NCBI GenBank assembly: GCA_916613615.1
Contig: OU744720.1
Location: 69,828,471 to 69,892,470, forward strand
Source: Steromphala cineraria
Lineage: Eukaryota > Mollusca > Gastropoda > Trochida > Trochidae
Direction: 5' to 3'
DNA: 64,000 bases
In this document: one piece after another, positions 23,005-37,231 of the stretch
Layout: each line of letters opens with the position of its first letter
Numbering within the stretch: the stretch's first letter is position 1
The notes under the pieces: generated by a model
The model's database searches: none
What the model saw: the letters and a program-made list of their open reading frames with translations, nothing else
Told to the model about the DNA's origin: nothing
Program-made: the position numbers and the translations under genes

Positions 23005-25214
23005 GAAGGATTTACTGACTTTGCCTGAAAACAAGTGTCTGCAAAAAGTAAAGTTCCTTCAGGGGATCAGATTATTCAAGTCACAGTCTTTTTGTGCTAT
23101 ATTGTAAAAGATTCGACAGAGTTTATCTGTCTGCAGATAGTCCAGACGAAGAACAGATATCCATATGAACATAGTTGTTTGCTCAAGTGATGAAATTTGA
23201 AGACGTATAGGATTCTGAAACCTTCCATGTCACGAATTCATTCCCTCTTGGTCTTGTCAATTATACATTCCCTTCAGCAATTTGCAAACTGATAGTTATC
23301 TCCTGGAAACTAACACTCAAAGTTAATTTAAAACGTAAACCTGCCACCAAGGCAAAGTCACATTCTAGTCATGATATAGAATGTAAACGATCGATATAAA
23401 TCTATCTCCATATTACTTGGACTGTCAGATACAATCTGCAACTAACAGAACTTTGTCTTTGTCGAGAATGTTTATATATATTTCATCTGTGTCCATCTAG
23501 ACAAAGTTAATCATGCTCCAGTCATATATTATGTGTTATATTCGAAGTACATTCATGGGAATTTGCAGAACATAGAATAAAGTGAACTCGTTTTCTGTCA
23601 GTTGATTTTAGAAAGCTACTCAAACTCAATTACTTCTATTCTCAGGAAAATTAACTAACTGAAATGAACATTCATATGTGATTTATCACGAAAATGCATG
23701 CGGTAAGTTACAAAAAAATTTAACAAATATTGATACAATCTAAATCCGTGTTTATTGATAATGTCTTGAAGAGATCAGGAGTTGATAAAGATTAATGAAA
23801 ATTAAAGTCAACCAGATCATTGGTACCTTTTCAAAACTTTAAAATTCCATGAAGAAAACAGGAATAGTTAAGAATAATAGCTATGATGATAGAATTTGCC
23901 ACAGTTACCAAAAATCATCAACAAGTTATTTTGAAATTCCATAAAATGTTAGGGTCCGTAACTATTTTTTCGTTAAGTATGTTTAAACATCATCAATGTC
24001 TCTCATTATAACATATAAGTGAATGCAATTGGAATAGTGTACATTGCGTTATCTCCTGAACACTATCTTAGGGAACTTAAAACTTTAATGAAAGTGAGCA
24101 GATTCCAATAATATTTCTTTTCTGTACAACTTAATAATAAAAACGTTATTTTCTGTTTTAAGTATGTAAAATAAATCAACATATGAACTATCTGTGTCGC
24201 ATCATGTTCAAATTGTGTTTATTTTAAAACAATGATATACATGATATTAACTTTTTTTAATCTGACCTTTACTTTTAGAAAACAAATTTGACCAAACGTT
24301 TACACATTTTCGTCAGAGATAATGATTTAAGACACCTATGCGAAGCGCCCTTTTCCAAATGACTTCTTTCATTAAACAAATCTAAAAATCTTCTTAGAGA
24401 CATCGAGGAAAATTCATAAACTGCTCATGGTGACAGATCATCGATACAATTCAAGGGATATTTTTTATTAACTTGATTTAAAGACACTTAAAACCTATCT
24501 CTTATAATAATAATTCAAGCAACAAAGCATGGATGTAAATCACTTACAAACACAGCTCGGATCGGCTCAGAAAACTTTTGTATTACTGAAGGTCAACATC
24601 ATGTTAACAATAAAATTTTATTTTTTATATATTTATATATAATAAAAGCAAAATGATCAAATGTAAAAGGGGATATGTTATCCTGTCATTCATTAAAGAT
24701 AATGTATTCACAATTAAGTCGTTTTTTACATATTTAATTAAATTGACAATAACGCATATTTCTAAAATTTGTCAACATTGTTTACAAATCAATAGTTCCC
24801 CTTCTTAAAATGCAATTACATTTATACAAAAGCACACATGTGAGTTGACTGTTACTTATTGTGCTTACATTGACAACTGACACTGATCTTTACTGATACA
24901 GCAAATAACCTAAAGATTTCTAGTTAATCAGTATATTTGACAAATGCACTTAGTTGGATACACGATTATGAAGTCTATTAACTCCTCAAATCTATTTCAC
25001 GCTTTCTTGTTAAGATGTATAGCGAAACCCTCCGTCAGATTGGGAAATCATGTCACCAAGCAGGCCCACAAGACTATCACAAAGGATGAAATGAAACAAT
25101 AAGATGTATTATGTACACCATGAAAACTCTGAGTAGATCGCCAATAAATAGCCACACATTTAGAGCTATTTCATGAAATGATATATGATGTCAATGCATT
25201 CTGATCAAGGTCAG

Positions 25215-25645
25215 ATTTACTTACAATGATATGCTGTTGACCTAAGAAAGATAACTCTGACCTGTTCTTGCGTAAGAGGGATTTTATATTGATGTACGCT
25301 TCGTTCATGACTAGGGCTCATTACTTACATTTTACCACACACTGTGAATTAACGTGGGATAGAATTTGGAAATGTGAATACCTAATGTCGTAGTATTATC
25401 CTCTTTGAAGCTGTGACGTGTTTGGATATTCATCCCCCGTTCTTTCTCTTTATAGGCACAATAAAAAGTTAATTAAAAAAACAATAAATCATGTGAATTG
25501 CAAGTTGGTAATTAATAGGATACATAACTTGTTCACCTTTCATATCAAGTTTATGTCCCTCGTGAAATAATTTTGTTTTGTCACTCGCCAAGGCTCGTGA
25601 AAAAGCAAAATTATTCCACTTGCTCGTTAGATATCCTTTAAATCT
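25215..25645. other. Spacer between unit 1 and unit 2
   Basis: Homology to block B' stops near 25,215 and homology to block A starts near 25,645. The roughly 430 bp between match neither sister unit and contain no recognisable gene. Confidence 0.6.
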
Positions 25646-28600
25646 TCGTCTGAATAGGGTGTGTAAAAAGTAAACGAAACTAATGATCAATACCGGTAGA
25701 TCCCATTTGTGAGTTTAAATGAGATAAGATTTATCATAGTACATTAACGTAGTTAAATGCTTTGTTGAATTTCAACGTGTTTATCAATTTCGTGTTCATA
25801 TATGTAAGCTCATGAATGATGTAACATCTGATAACAAGGTCAAGATGCATCACAGTAATGTTGTAAAGTTGCTATTAATTAGAAATATTTATTGTGATCT
25901 CCTTCCCTGTCTGTCAGCTGTTTTAGGTGCCAAACTTTCATTGTTCGGAGACATTACAAAAAGGAACGAAGAGTGACAAATGTTTGATGTCTGAAATATC
26001 GCAGTTAACAACTTGTAGTCTAACAAGTCCATTGATATTTACCTGATTATTCATAAACTATAATGACCGTAATTTTGATGGCTTTATTATTGACGATACT
26101 AATCTTTAATGTCACTACAAATGAAGATCATTGTAATGTCGTCACTGCTTGAGGGGAGATGTATATGGAATATGTGCGCAAGGCCAAGGTTTTAACACGT
26201 TACCCTGTCATTTAACAAAACCACATTGCAATGTTCTACTCAGAGGCAGCGAGAAAGAGACATTCTGAAAGATCGACTCCAATTTCATTAAAGATTAAGA
26301 TCGAGGACATTTTTAAATGGTTTGCGCGGTACCATAGGGTCACATATGACCTGCAGTGTAAAGTTCTTGTCATCAGTGAACGAATGGACTGCCAAATCAC
26401 TACTCACTTGAGACATATCTTTCTGACTTTTACGTCCACGGTGAAAATAGCGTTTACTTGATGTATCAGCATTTAGGCACTGTTGGTAAGATTGTGAGCA
26501 GTGGGGATCTGAGCTTGTCGTCCATTTACCAATATGACGTTGACCCTTCTCAGGACCACTTATGTTTTGAGATATATTTCTACTTTTGCAATTCCAAAAT
26601 TGTCAAAGGGGAACGTGATCTACATGTCTGCTGCAGTAGGTCACGCGAATATGAAATTGAGATTATTACTTCTTGATAACTTAAAAATAACACAATTTAT
26701 TTTTCAGTTATCGTTAAAGAAATGTTTATCCCAGATAGGCTTTTCATTTTATCATAACTTTTTAAAATTTTCACGGATTCCGTTGAAAGTTGAACGAATC
26801 ATACTTACTTCGTACATAGACACTAGAATTCGCTTCTGTAGGAAAAGAATCGTGTAAAGAACAGCAGCATATAGTCCAAAAACAGTCAATATCTCCATAG
26901 AACTAAATGTCAAGCATGGTATTCTTCGGGTTGAGTGCACTAACCAGAAGCACTTTACAAATTGAGGTTAGACCCAAGGCTCAGACCTTAGAACATTAGA
27001 TTATCATGAGAAATGCACCATAATGGATATCTAAATTACAGATAGTAGGTTTGTACACTACACATTGATATTTGATTTACTGGTGAATTGAAAAAGCTAA
27101 ATATTTCACCCAAAGGACAACCTTAAGTTGTGTAAACCTTTGAAGGTCTATCCACTATATTGAATTGTATGGAGATACAATTATTAATGTACTTCTAAAC
27201 TGTCAAGATATTTGTTAATATTTGTTTCAACTCTGTAAAGTTGTTAGTCTGCTAATTTCCTGATCAGTGGATCAAACACTTAAAGGGAAAATTAAAATAT
27301 ATTTGAAATATTTGAACGATAAGATTTAATACTAGTTGGTTACCTTTTTCTATCACGTGCTGAATACAGCTGTAACATTTTAATCTTAATATCTTCAGAA
27401 TAGGCAAAAATGTCAATTTAAGAAAAGGACACACATGAAAACACATTAAACAAAAGAAAAACATCAATTACTGAGTAACGCAAAAGTTGATAAAACAATT
27501 GAAGATTAATGCAAGTTCTGTTGAATTGATTACTAGAGACCATAGAAGCACATTCAACAAACCTGAAGATCAATATCTAAATCACCAGGCATTAAATTAA
27601 CACTATAAAAATGATAATTGATGGAGTTTGATAGATTATCTTAGCTTGTGCGTAACCTTATCAATGATGTTCTAAAAATTATTTGCATGGTCGGTAAAAC
27701 AATTTCGAAATCAAAATAAATCGATCAAGGAATGGTAAAAAAATATTTGACAAGACAAACAATACGTCGAGAACAGGACGAACTTTATAGTGAAATACTC
27801 AAAAATTAATTTGTTGTTTGTTGATCAGCTAAGTAGAGCTTAGATGAACTGACAGACGTTTCTTACAATCCCTTTTGATAAAGGGGTCCTTATTTGTGCG
27901 TTATTTTCAATTTCAGGTTGTGTCATAATACTAATAAATGTTAAAAATTAGAGGTTAAAATAATAATGGGTCATATATACAGTACATGCATACATACAAT
28001 AAAAGAATTCATAGAAATAGAATGACACTGGATTTTGATTCAATGTAGGAATAATCTAATGCTGAAAAATTCTCCTTGCATTTTGCAATTTTTGATTTTA
28101 GGAGAAACTTTCAAAAGATAATGTCCAAAAAGGATTTTATCAAATTACAAAATGGGTTTTGAAATGTCGAATTGTTAAATAGTATCAGCTATTGGAATGA
28201 AAAGAAAAAGACATTTAGTAAAATTAAAACAATCCTTTTGGAAAAAAAAGTTTTTGGACGTGAAATTCATGACTACAAGTAACACAGTATTTGCGAAGTT
28301 ATTTACCCTTTCATAAACCCGGGTCATTTAATGAATTAAGACGATACGGAGAATATCAAATGACCTCTCAAACCGTGGCATGATAATCTTCAGTGGTGGG
28401 AGACACATGACTAGACTTAAGTCGAACCAAGTCTGATTGGCTTCTCTTAATCCGCCTCTTGTAAAGACAAAGGGCCAAAGGAAAGTCTCCATGAGCATGT
28501 TTCCCTTTGAAAATTACATTAAAAGACCAGACAAAGTATGATCACAAGATCAGGCTCCACTTTGGTTCTCTCATAACTATAACTTGATTATTCATTAACG

Positions 28601-28995
28601 TGTTTTCGTGTCATTTTCTCCCCAAACTGCTGGTTTAGTTTTCTACTTCACTTTAAATAAATAGGAATACTACTATTAACATATTAACAAATTTGATTCA
28701 AAACGTCTTCTTCCTAGAAGAAACCGAGAGATTGTGACAGAAAATACCCAAAATACCCCAAAAGACATTGTTTTGAATTCAACCTTAACTGCTCAACAAT
28801 CGTACTGCTAAAACATGCACAGTCAATGGCTTTACATGTTATATGTTTGTTAAATCTAAGCATTATGTCTGTAAATCTGCAATTTTAATCAAGTCCATAA
28901 AAGACGAAATTGAACAAATAAATGAACTAAAGTCATAGCTCCACAAACTGAAGACCGAAAGAATACTTCCATTAACCAGTTCGAAATCTGTAAGA
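25645..28995 (+). repeat. Segmental duplication, block A' of unit 2
   Basis: Collinear with 4,460-10,490 but shorter, lacking both tandem-core elements and region X. It includes the second broken copy of the unrecognised gene and the near-identical patch 26,981-27,650. Confidence 0.85.
26134..26676 (+). pseudogene. Broken unrecognised gene/exon, copy in unit 2
   Basis: Homologue of 4,970-5,521. Frame is lost by an extra A near 26,217 and by a one-base deletion near 26,398 (unit 1 has an extra G there). Between and after these points it reads MFYSEAARKRHSERSTPISL (ATG at 26,231), then in the next frame LETYLSDFYVHGENSVYLMY and on to LHVCCSRSREYEIEIITS, stop at 26,674-26,676. Here the two positions that are stops in unit 1 are coding. 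The lesions in the two copies are independent, implying an intact ancestor. Family not recognised. Confidence 0.5.
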
Positions 28996-29930
28996 ACATG
29001 TAGAGAGATACCAAGTACCCAGTTATTATTTTCTTCAGGGGTCCATGCAAATGTGTTTGGACTTTCTTTCCGATTAATATTTGAAATACTATTTTGGCAG
29101 ATTGAATTTTTCAAAACTTCTATGTCATTGCGATCGAAGGTATTGGATGAGTTTGATGTACTCTCCACGAGATAAAGTTTATGGCATTTTAATTTACAAT
29201 ATAATTTACAATACAGTTTGATAAAGAAAATGAATCAAAGTTGCACCTAACATTTACTGTTAAATCAAATCTAAAACGAAGCGGATAACCAAATTTGAGT
29301 GTGGATTGCTAGTAACAAAGTTTGAACCACTATTTAAGGTTTTCGAAACTGATTCTGTCGCTCTTAAAGTAGTATTGATTCCAAAAAGAAGAGAAAGTGG
29401 AAACCTAAAATAGGAAAATATCTTCACAGAAATTGAATTTTGAGATTACGTGGCACTAGTTGATTCAGATAACAATCATTTTTGGGGAATTAAAATAAAC
29501 CTCGATTTAATTTGAACAAATAAAAATGAGGTTCCGAAGAGAGAGAAATTGATTGTTGTTCATGTGTCTTTAAGAACCAAACCATTTAAATTGAAAATTC
29601 GACTTACTTTAATTTGATATATTGATAATCAGTACACAATAATTGGTTGCTTAAATTGATTTAATGTGGATTGCTTGTAACTGTTTTCAAAAAGCAAAAA
29701 AGGTACATGTTTTGAATCTCTTGTCAGCGTGAAAGTCCCGTTTTTTCGTTAAGGCAATACAGTGTTTTTCTGAATATTTTCAATAAAGTACATCTTCATC
29801 ATAAAAAGATGGTATAGGATTTGTATCATTGTAAGGTCTCTCCTTTATCAATTATTAGTCATGACTTACTTATACATGTATGCTCAATTTATTTTCATTG
29901 GATGAGCTGCACATGGCAGGGTATTTATTA

Positions 29931-31089
29931 TACCTCCGCCTTACAGCGTAAGCGGGGGTATATAGCGTTCATTCTTTCCGTCCGTCCGTTCGTCTGTCCG
30001 TCCGTCCCAAAACTTTGTGTGGAGCAGATCTCCAAAACTATGCATGCTAGCTTAATCAAACTTCATACACATGTCAACCATGATTCCTAGTTGTGCCTTT
30101 TGAGGGTTAGAACTATTTCTGAATTTTCATTTTTGCGGTTTCCATGGAAACGTGACTAAAAAGTGACTCTTTGGGGAAGTCGTTTTGTGCGGAGCAGATT
30201 TCCAAAACTATGCATGCTAGCTTCATCAAACTTCATACACATGTCAACCATGATCCCTAGATGTGCCTTTTGAGGGTTAGACCAACAAATTATTTTTATT
30301 TGTTGCGGTTTTCCATGGAAACATGATAAAAACAGTGACTCTATGACCATGTCTTTTGCCCGGAGCATATCTAAGAAACTATACATGCTAGGTTCACCAA
30401 ACCTTTTGAAGGTAAGACCAACAAATTATTAATTTTTTGTGCGGTTTCCATGGAAACAAGACTTAAACAGTGACACTATGACCAAGTCCTTATCCAGAGC
30501 ATATCTCCTAAACTATACATGCTAGCTTCACCAAACTTCATACACTTATGACCCATGATCCATAGATGTGCCTTTTGACCAACAAATTATTTTCATGTTT
30601 TGCAGTTTCCATGGATATATGACTAAAAAGTGATTCCATGATAAATTACTTTGTCCTGAACATATTTCCTGAAATATACATATCAGCTTCACCAAATTTG
30701 CTACATATGTCAATCGTATTGCTGGATATGCCTTGTGAGAGTTAAACAATATATATATGGAGTTTCCTCTCTGTGGTTTCTTTGGAAAACATAACTTACA
30801 GAGTGACTCAACAAAATTAATATTGTCCTCAGTGCATCTCGTAGAATATTCATGATAACTTCCTCAAATTTGAAACAAAGATCAACCATTATCCCTAGAT
30901 GTACCCTTTTAATTGTAAAACCTGTTAATGAATTTGGTATTGGGATTTCAGTGGAAAGAAGACTTACACAATGACTTACTGTATACTCAACTATCATACA
31001 ACTTTAACCAATATTAATCAGTTTTACTATTTGAAATTCGTTGAACAAAGTGGGGAGCGGGGGTATGTGAGCTTTGCTCGCTTCTTCAC
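29931..31089. mobile_element. Tandem-core element inserted in unit 2
   Basis: Absent from the aligned sites in units 1 (about 16,395) and 3 (about 52,110), where GGGTATTTATTTGTTTAG is uninterrupted. It opens with a palindrome built on CCTCCGC / GCGGGGG (29,934-29,964), then a CCGT/CCGTT microsatellite (about 29,980-30,006), then five to six units of roughly 150-180 bp recognisable by CCATGGAAAC and CATGCTAGCTTCACCAAACT, decaying to the right. It closes with GAGCGGGGGTATGTGAGC and a GAGCTTTGCTC hairpin. The architecture again fits pearl/Helentron-associated elements. Core sequence differs from the 145- and 160-bp families. Confidence 0.75.
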
Positions 31090-31284
31090 TTGTTTGTTTA
31101 GCTATACTAACGAAATGTGGATTATTTTATATGATGTTGACATATATTATGAGCATTTCTAGAATCAATAATTGGTTAAAATAATCATCCATTTATTTAA
31201 AAGATTGAGAATTCATAGACATTCAGATTTAAACCTTATAATAATTATACTGCATCTCAGTTTATAAAGGTTACTAGCAGGATG

Positions 31285-31560
31285 AGGTAGGCTCTATATA
31301 AATGGTTACTGGCGGCGTTGATTTGGAGTAGAGCAATGATTGAATACATCTTCACACATTGTTTCCCATATTGAACTGCAGGGGAAATAGAGGGTGTCAC
31401 CTTACATCTGACCCAGACAGTGTGAAATTAGCTTACTAATGAGAGTATGGACTTGCTGATTAGAAGCTATTAAGGGAAACTCTGACATTAGCAAACCATT
31501 TCGGAGTCAAGCCCTCACTATTTGTATAGTGCATAACACAAATCAGTGGATGATAATTGA
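31285..31560 (+). promoter_or_regulatory. Repeated TATA-bearing module, type 1, unit 2
   Basis: CTATATAAATGG is at 31,293-31,304, with the same downstream blocks as in unit 1. Confidence 0.4.
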
Positions 31561-33466
31561 GTGAAATGTACATGGTGGTTGTACTCGTTCAACGCTTCCA
31601 CCTGTTTGTAGCAAGACAGCATTAGCTATCAAGGAAAGTTTTGAAAGTCCTTCTACCATTTCGTTTAATACAATTTTGGTAAATATTATTCAATGTCATC
31701 AATCTGATGATCTGTCCTTATAAGTCTTACATTGAATAAATGACTTGAGTAATGACTTTTGCTTTTAAAAAAGTCAAGTTTTTTTATGCCGTAGCTTAAA
31801 CTGACAAGAACGGGAGATTAATCATCAATCACAAAGTAAGTCTTTTTGTTAAAATGGTGTTAAGAATCACATTTGATTTACTATTTTTCAATAATAAAAG
31901 ATAAATTGTATGTTTAAATCAATAAATGAGCCCCATTCTTCACACGTTGACGAAATTCCAATCATGATGGGGGTCAATGTGGTACAAATTTATCTTTCAA
32001 TCCCTGCCTACATAGAGCAAACATATTTTGATAACAGAAATAACCAGACACCAATATTCGTTCAAACTACTGCAGGTATGTGTTATTATGACCGTGAAAT
32101 AAATAAATGCATTAAATGATAGTTATTTAATAAATGAAAGCCAATTGTCTTTTGTACTTCAGTTTAAAATACGGTGATGTGACTTCTTTGATGGAAGTTG
32201 TTTGATAAATAAGAAAGAGTTCTATGGGTTTTCCTAATTCAATAAAGTGATAAGTGTATATCCTTCATAATAAAAGTTTCCTTATAGCATTGTCTGTGAG
32301 TGTAAATCGAAATATAAGATTATGGTATGCATTGTCCGGTTAAATAATCTTGTCAGCTTTGGACAAACTCACCAGAACAAAGATTAATCATATATGACGT
32401 TCTGTTGCGTATAGTTCTAGGAAATCTCTCTGTTAATGCCATCTTTATGATATCAGATTATTTTTCTCATTAAGTGTGTTAACAAGAACTTGATATGTAG
32501 TTTCCTTATTTCCCAACAAAAATATAAATTCTTTTTTCGAAAGTTTTCATTGACATGATACAATACAGATGCAATGATAAACGACAATGTTTTTCAAGTT
32601 GTCCCTTCAGATGTACAAACGATTTTAACCATTTCACTTAAAACTGTTTTCTTCTAACAATGGTAAACACAACAAAACATATGTGATGTCCTGGTATAAC
32701 CTTTATTTACGACGAAGCATTGTTATTTGTCCCATAAATTATATATTTAAAACATTTCGTGTGATGTTTCACACTTTACAAAGCTGCCACTATTGTTAAA
32801 GAATGTAATTTTATCTCTTTTTCCACTGAATGATGTTATAACAACATAAATGATAAATTCCGTTCAGTTACTATCATTTATTATGTGTTGATATTTTTAA
32901 TTGAAATTATTAATCATCAAAATCATAAACCTACATTTTTCCCTATACTATTCCCTAGAATATAATCCTAAAAATGGAAAAGGCGAAAAATTTAACTTAA
33001 AGCCTTAACTTTTCAATACATCATCATACATGAATATAAAAACTTAACTTTATTTCAAAGTGGAATTTGTGATCGAAGAACAAAATGAGTTCACTCCACA
33101 AAAAAAGGAATTGGACCCAGAAAGTAAACAACCCTTAATCCAATTTCCCAAACGACCTGAAGACCTGAACCAATTTATTTAGTTAGGTTAGCACACTATA
33201 TCTAGGACGAATTGTGTTCAAGGTAAGGCGTGATTTATCTACGGCATGGTGATTATTTAAGGAAATTCCCACCATTTTAATTGAATCAAACACGTAAACA
33301 ATTTCCAATCTAATTTTTTAAACATCATGAGGACCTAAAAAATGTATTCACTAATTGGATATCTCAAAATGTCAAAGGACAAATGATGATGCAGTAAAGT
33401 TTTTGTGGGCATTTTGAGGTAATATTTAAGATATGTAGTCGATTATCATTTGAAATAAATCAAACT

Positions 33467-33760
33467 TTGTCAGAAATTATTTATGATTTAATAGTGACCT
33501 TTATTACACAAGTCGATTTTGATAAGGTCGCTGTAGATTCACTTACATGGAAAGTAAGTTCTAACACTGGCAAAATAGCCAGGACAATAGTGATCGATAG
33601 ACATTCAATTAAGCTTATGCAAGTTAACTTAACTTTCCAGAATCGACTAAAGAATACCGAGTTTCACACTTTTGTGTTTTCAGCTATTTTTTACAACAAT
33701 TCATCCAATTTCGACTTTGAGTGTTTTATAGCGATTTTGTTGTTGTTTAAGATCGTATAA
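33467..33760 (+). CDS. Conserved ORF of unknown function, unit 2 copy
   Basis: A 97-codon frame matching 18,763-19,056 with no indels. About ten nucleotide changes nearly all alter the residue (for example F to Y, G to D, F to L, D to N, M to I), which does not look like purifying selection. It keeps the TTGTCAG acceptor-like sequence and has no ATG at the start. Confidence 0.25.
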   Translation: MSEIIYDLIVTFITQVDFDKVAVDSLTWKVSSNTGKIARTIVIDRHSIKLMQVNLTFQNRLKNTEFHTFVFSAIFYNNSSNFDFECFIAILLLFKIV

Positions 33761-35209
33761 GTTTTAATTTATATATCTTATTCCTAATAACGAAATTTCA
33801 AATGCCAATTTAAAAGACTTATGCAATGTGTACAACGGCCACAGGGAAAGATAGAGCATAACAGTTTTACTATAACAAAGAATAGAGAAGTATCGACTGT
33901 TATTTAAATATTGCTTTTTGGTCAACTCAAATACCATACGAAAGGCGTTTTGTTAATGAATGTCATTTGAAAATTCCTAAATTAACTCTACACATTTGTT
34001 TTTTTAAATGCTATACTTGATTATATTAGATATTTCTGTATTCAATATATTTAGCATTTTGAGTGATCATTTATCTTACTTATTGACAAACATTACTTTG
34101 TGCAAACTCATTTGGTATATTTCATTCAAACAATAGCCATAAGCAGTATGAAATTCACTATCAAAAGATGTGACAAAAATGGAGGTAGGAAAGAAGATAA
34201 CTTTGCATATTGTTGACTCATAGCCAATACCATTAGGTATTCTTGATGAAGATCGGAAAAAATCGGAATGCCTCACAAAGTGCTGCTTGAAAGAGTTAGG
34301 TTTACTGTTTATTCCTTCTATGGTTTACATGATTTTTCGGACCAAGTAGTACATCTAGATTATAGCTGACGTAGATTGAAATGATTATCGTAGTTCGGTA
34401 ACACCAATTTTGCAACATCGTAGAAAATTCAATTCAAAACCGGAAAGAGAAAAATAAGTACGGTTGGAAGTAGAGTAAACAATTCCTTAGAAATTGAATT
34501 AACAGTCTTATGTGTACTTCATTGTAAGATAAGATAAGAATAATTTGATGTGATGAAAATTAGAGCTGATAATAACAATAATAATATCGATAATGTTGAC
34601 ATTAGTGAACGATTTACAAAAGTGAGAAGAATTCATATAAATAAAGTCAAAGATGTTAGAACCTATGCCAATCATTGTGTGTTATGGTATCAAAAGAGTC
34701 TGATCTAGTTACGACTGATCTATTAAAGAGTCTAACTTTCAAAGAAATATATATTTCCTATGCATCATGTGGTGTTCAGACAACTGATCATATTCCTACT
34801 ATATACTGTCAGAGATCCTCCCAAAACCTAAATATGTTTTTTTGAGAAAACATTTCCATTGCATTATATTGATTTCAAGTATATCAACTGACTATAAGAA
34901 GATTGAGATTCATCAAAGCATTCGTCAATTACAGTTTCTTGGTAAACTTTCTCTGAGAGTCAACATTATCAAATTATTATTAAGCCAATTTAAACACTTC
35001 TATTATCTTATATACACAAAAGTTTAAGACATAGCCTCGAAAGTATCAAAATGGCTCTGAAATTAAACAATATAACTTGATAACGATGTAATAAAAAAAA
35101 ATACTTTATAAACTTGTAGTGAATTAAAAATGACTGAAGAAAGCTTTAAGGGCATTCTTTAACTACAACGGAAACAGTGTTAATGCTACTGTCGATTGAT
35201 GGAAATTGA

Positions 35210-35420
35210 TGATTGAACACGTTCAGGCCTCATTTCCCAAAATAAAATGTATGGGAAATTGGGAGTGTCATATTTCATTTAACCCAGACAGTGTGAAATT
35301 AGCTTATAAATGAGGGTAGAGACTTTGTGGACTTCCTAATTGGAATCTATTAAGAAAACTACGACTGTAGGGGACCGTTTAGGATGCATGCTCTCACCAA
35401 ACACAAGACATATCAATCAA
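35210..35420 (+). promoter_or_regulatory. Repeated module, type 2, unit 2
   Basis: Same blocks as 20,490-20,720, including CAGACAGTGTGAAATTAGCT. A deletion shortly downstream (about 35,465) removes part of the unit 1 sequence. Confidence 0.35.
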
Positions 35421-35989
35421 TTAAACAGAGAAAACGTTCTTTTACTTTTCAATTTAAATTCGTTGAAATGAAAGAGCAAACAAGTCATAATTCAGTCTTT
35501 TCCATTTTAATCTTATGGGTTACGGTTTGTAAACAGTCAGTTTGTTATCAATCTGATACTTTTTATATTTAAGAAAAAGAAAGTATCGATTAAATCTACT
35601 ACGGATATAAATTTAAGTTGCACAAGTGATAATACACACTTTGAAATAGCTGTACACTTTGTGTTGCCTTATAAAGCTCTATTTGGATCAAAAAGGATGG
35701 AAGTGAACACACTTCTCTTTTTATCCTCAAGGAAATTATTCTGAGAGACATTGATGAATCTAATTTCATACGATCTTTATTCTTGATAGGTTATTGTTAA
35801 CAACGCAGAAATAACATTACTTATGGTTTGCTCAATAATGAGTGTGGTTTTGGTTCTCCTATGTCAATGTAAGAATGTATAACGGTAATCAAGGATTGGT
35901 TCTGATTTGATCAGAATACAGTGTATCCACAAGTAGCAGAAAATATGATACATGACATTCAGAAACTTGAGGGACTACCTTACATCCTC

Positions 35990-36495
35990 ACATCCATCCA
36001 TTCGTAAACTTTGTGCATTTTCGACATCTTCTTTAGTAGCATATGGCCTAGAACGCTTGGATTAAAGAGGATTAAAAATTGAAGCTTTGGTGGGCCTGTG
36101 GCCACTAATAAGGGCCACAGGGGCCAAGCCCTAAAAACCAATATGCATCTTCTTCTCCAGAAGCATAATTCCTAGAAAGCTTATACTTTTGTGTACAGAC
36201 TCCTTGACCAGTGAGGATTTAAAAAAGTAGCTTTGGTGGCCCTCTTCAGTCATTTTAAGCTGAAACCTTGTGTACATACTCCTTGACTAGCGAGATTTTT
36301 AATTTATAGGCTTGGTGACCCTGTGGCCACAAGGGCCACGCCCTTAGACCTACTTTCATCTTCTCCTTCAAAATCAAACTGTCTAGAAAACTGAAACCTT
36401 GTGTTCATACTCCTTGACTAGTGAGGAATATGATTATAAATTTGGTGACCCTGTGGCCCCTAATAAGGGCCACGCCCTTAGAATTACACATGTAA
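35990..36495 (+). repeat. Tandem-core repeat array, unit 2
   Basis: Direct counterpart of 21,290-21,800, with the same unit order and only minor differences. Confidence 0.7.
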
Positions 36496-37231
36496 ATCCT
36501 TCATCATTAAGTGTCACAAACGACTTGCTGAAAGATTTGCAATGTAATATAGAATAGATCTGCTTAAGCTTTATAATTAATGAGTTTATTTAACTTAATG
36601 AATTAATCAGTATGAATTCAGTTTACACATTTGTTATGGCAAACAAGTTTATTTTGTTTTTGTTTATTTAAAAATTAAAATATTGTATTGAGAACCAACG
36701 TGAAAATAAGAGGGTATATAATTGCTAGTGTCGGTTTGGCTAAGACTAATTACGTTCTAATTACAACTTGTTCACGACTAAATGTCAGTAGAATATCAGG
36801 TCAGAATGTCGGTGACAAAAACAATTAAGTTCTAATTACCAACAGTGACCTCGAGCTTGTCCGATATTCTCCACCATGCGATAGTTGGTCCTGGCTTTGG
36901 CGAGCTTAATACATTGTGGTTATTCCTTATGCAGGATGTTTAAATTGACACCGAAAAATCCTTCAAAATGGTTATATCATACATGAAATTAAGTTTTATA
37001 TTTTGTAATTTGTTTCATGATTTGCAAATGAATATTTTCTGATATTCAAAGTTGCATACTTCCACATAAGCACACTCACGTGATCAGGAGAGGAGCCGGT
37101 CTCGCTTTCCTTACAATTGTCAGCTTGGTAGATACATTTATTAAAAATAGTCTGTCTATTCAATCCAAACCAAACGAGCAACTTGCAAGAAACGTTGATA
37201 AGATTTCGAACATACACCTGTAAGGGAAAAT

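Larger units (their letters stand above)
15330..25215 (+). repeat. Segmental duplication, block B of unit 1
   Basis: Collinear with 28,990-38,490 and 51,305-61,150. Relative differences include the LINE insertion at 15,390 (unit 1 only), a 1.15-kb insertion at 29,931 (unit 2 only), loss of the equivalent of 20,915-23,203 in unit 3, and loss of the equivalent of about 23,585-24,940 in unit 2. Homology to unit 2 ends near 25,215. Confidence 0.9.
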
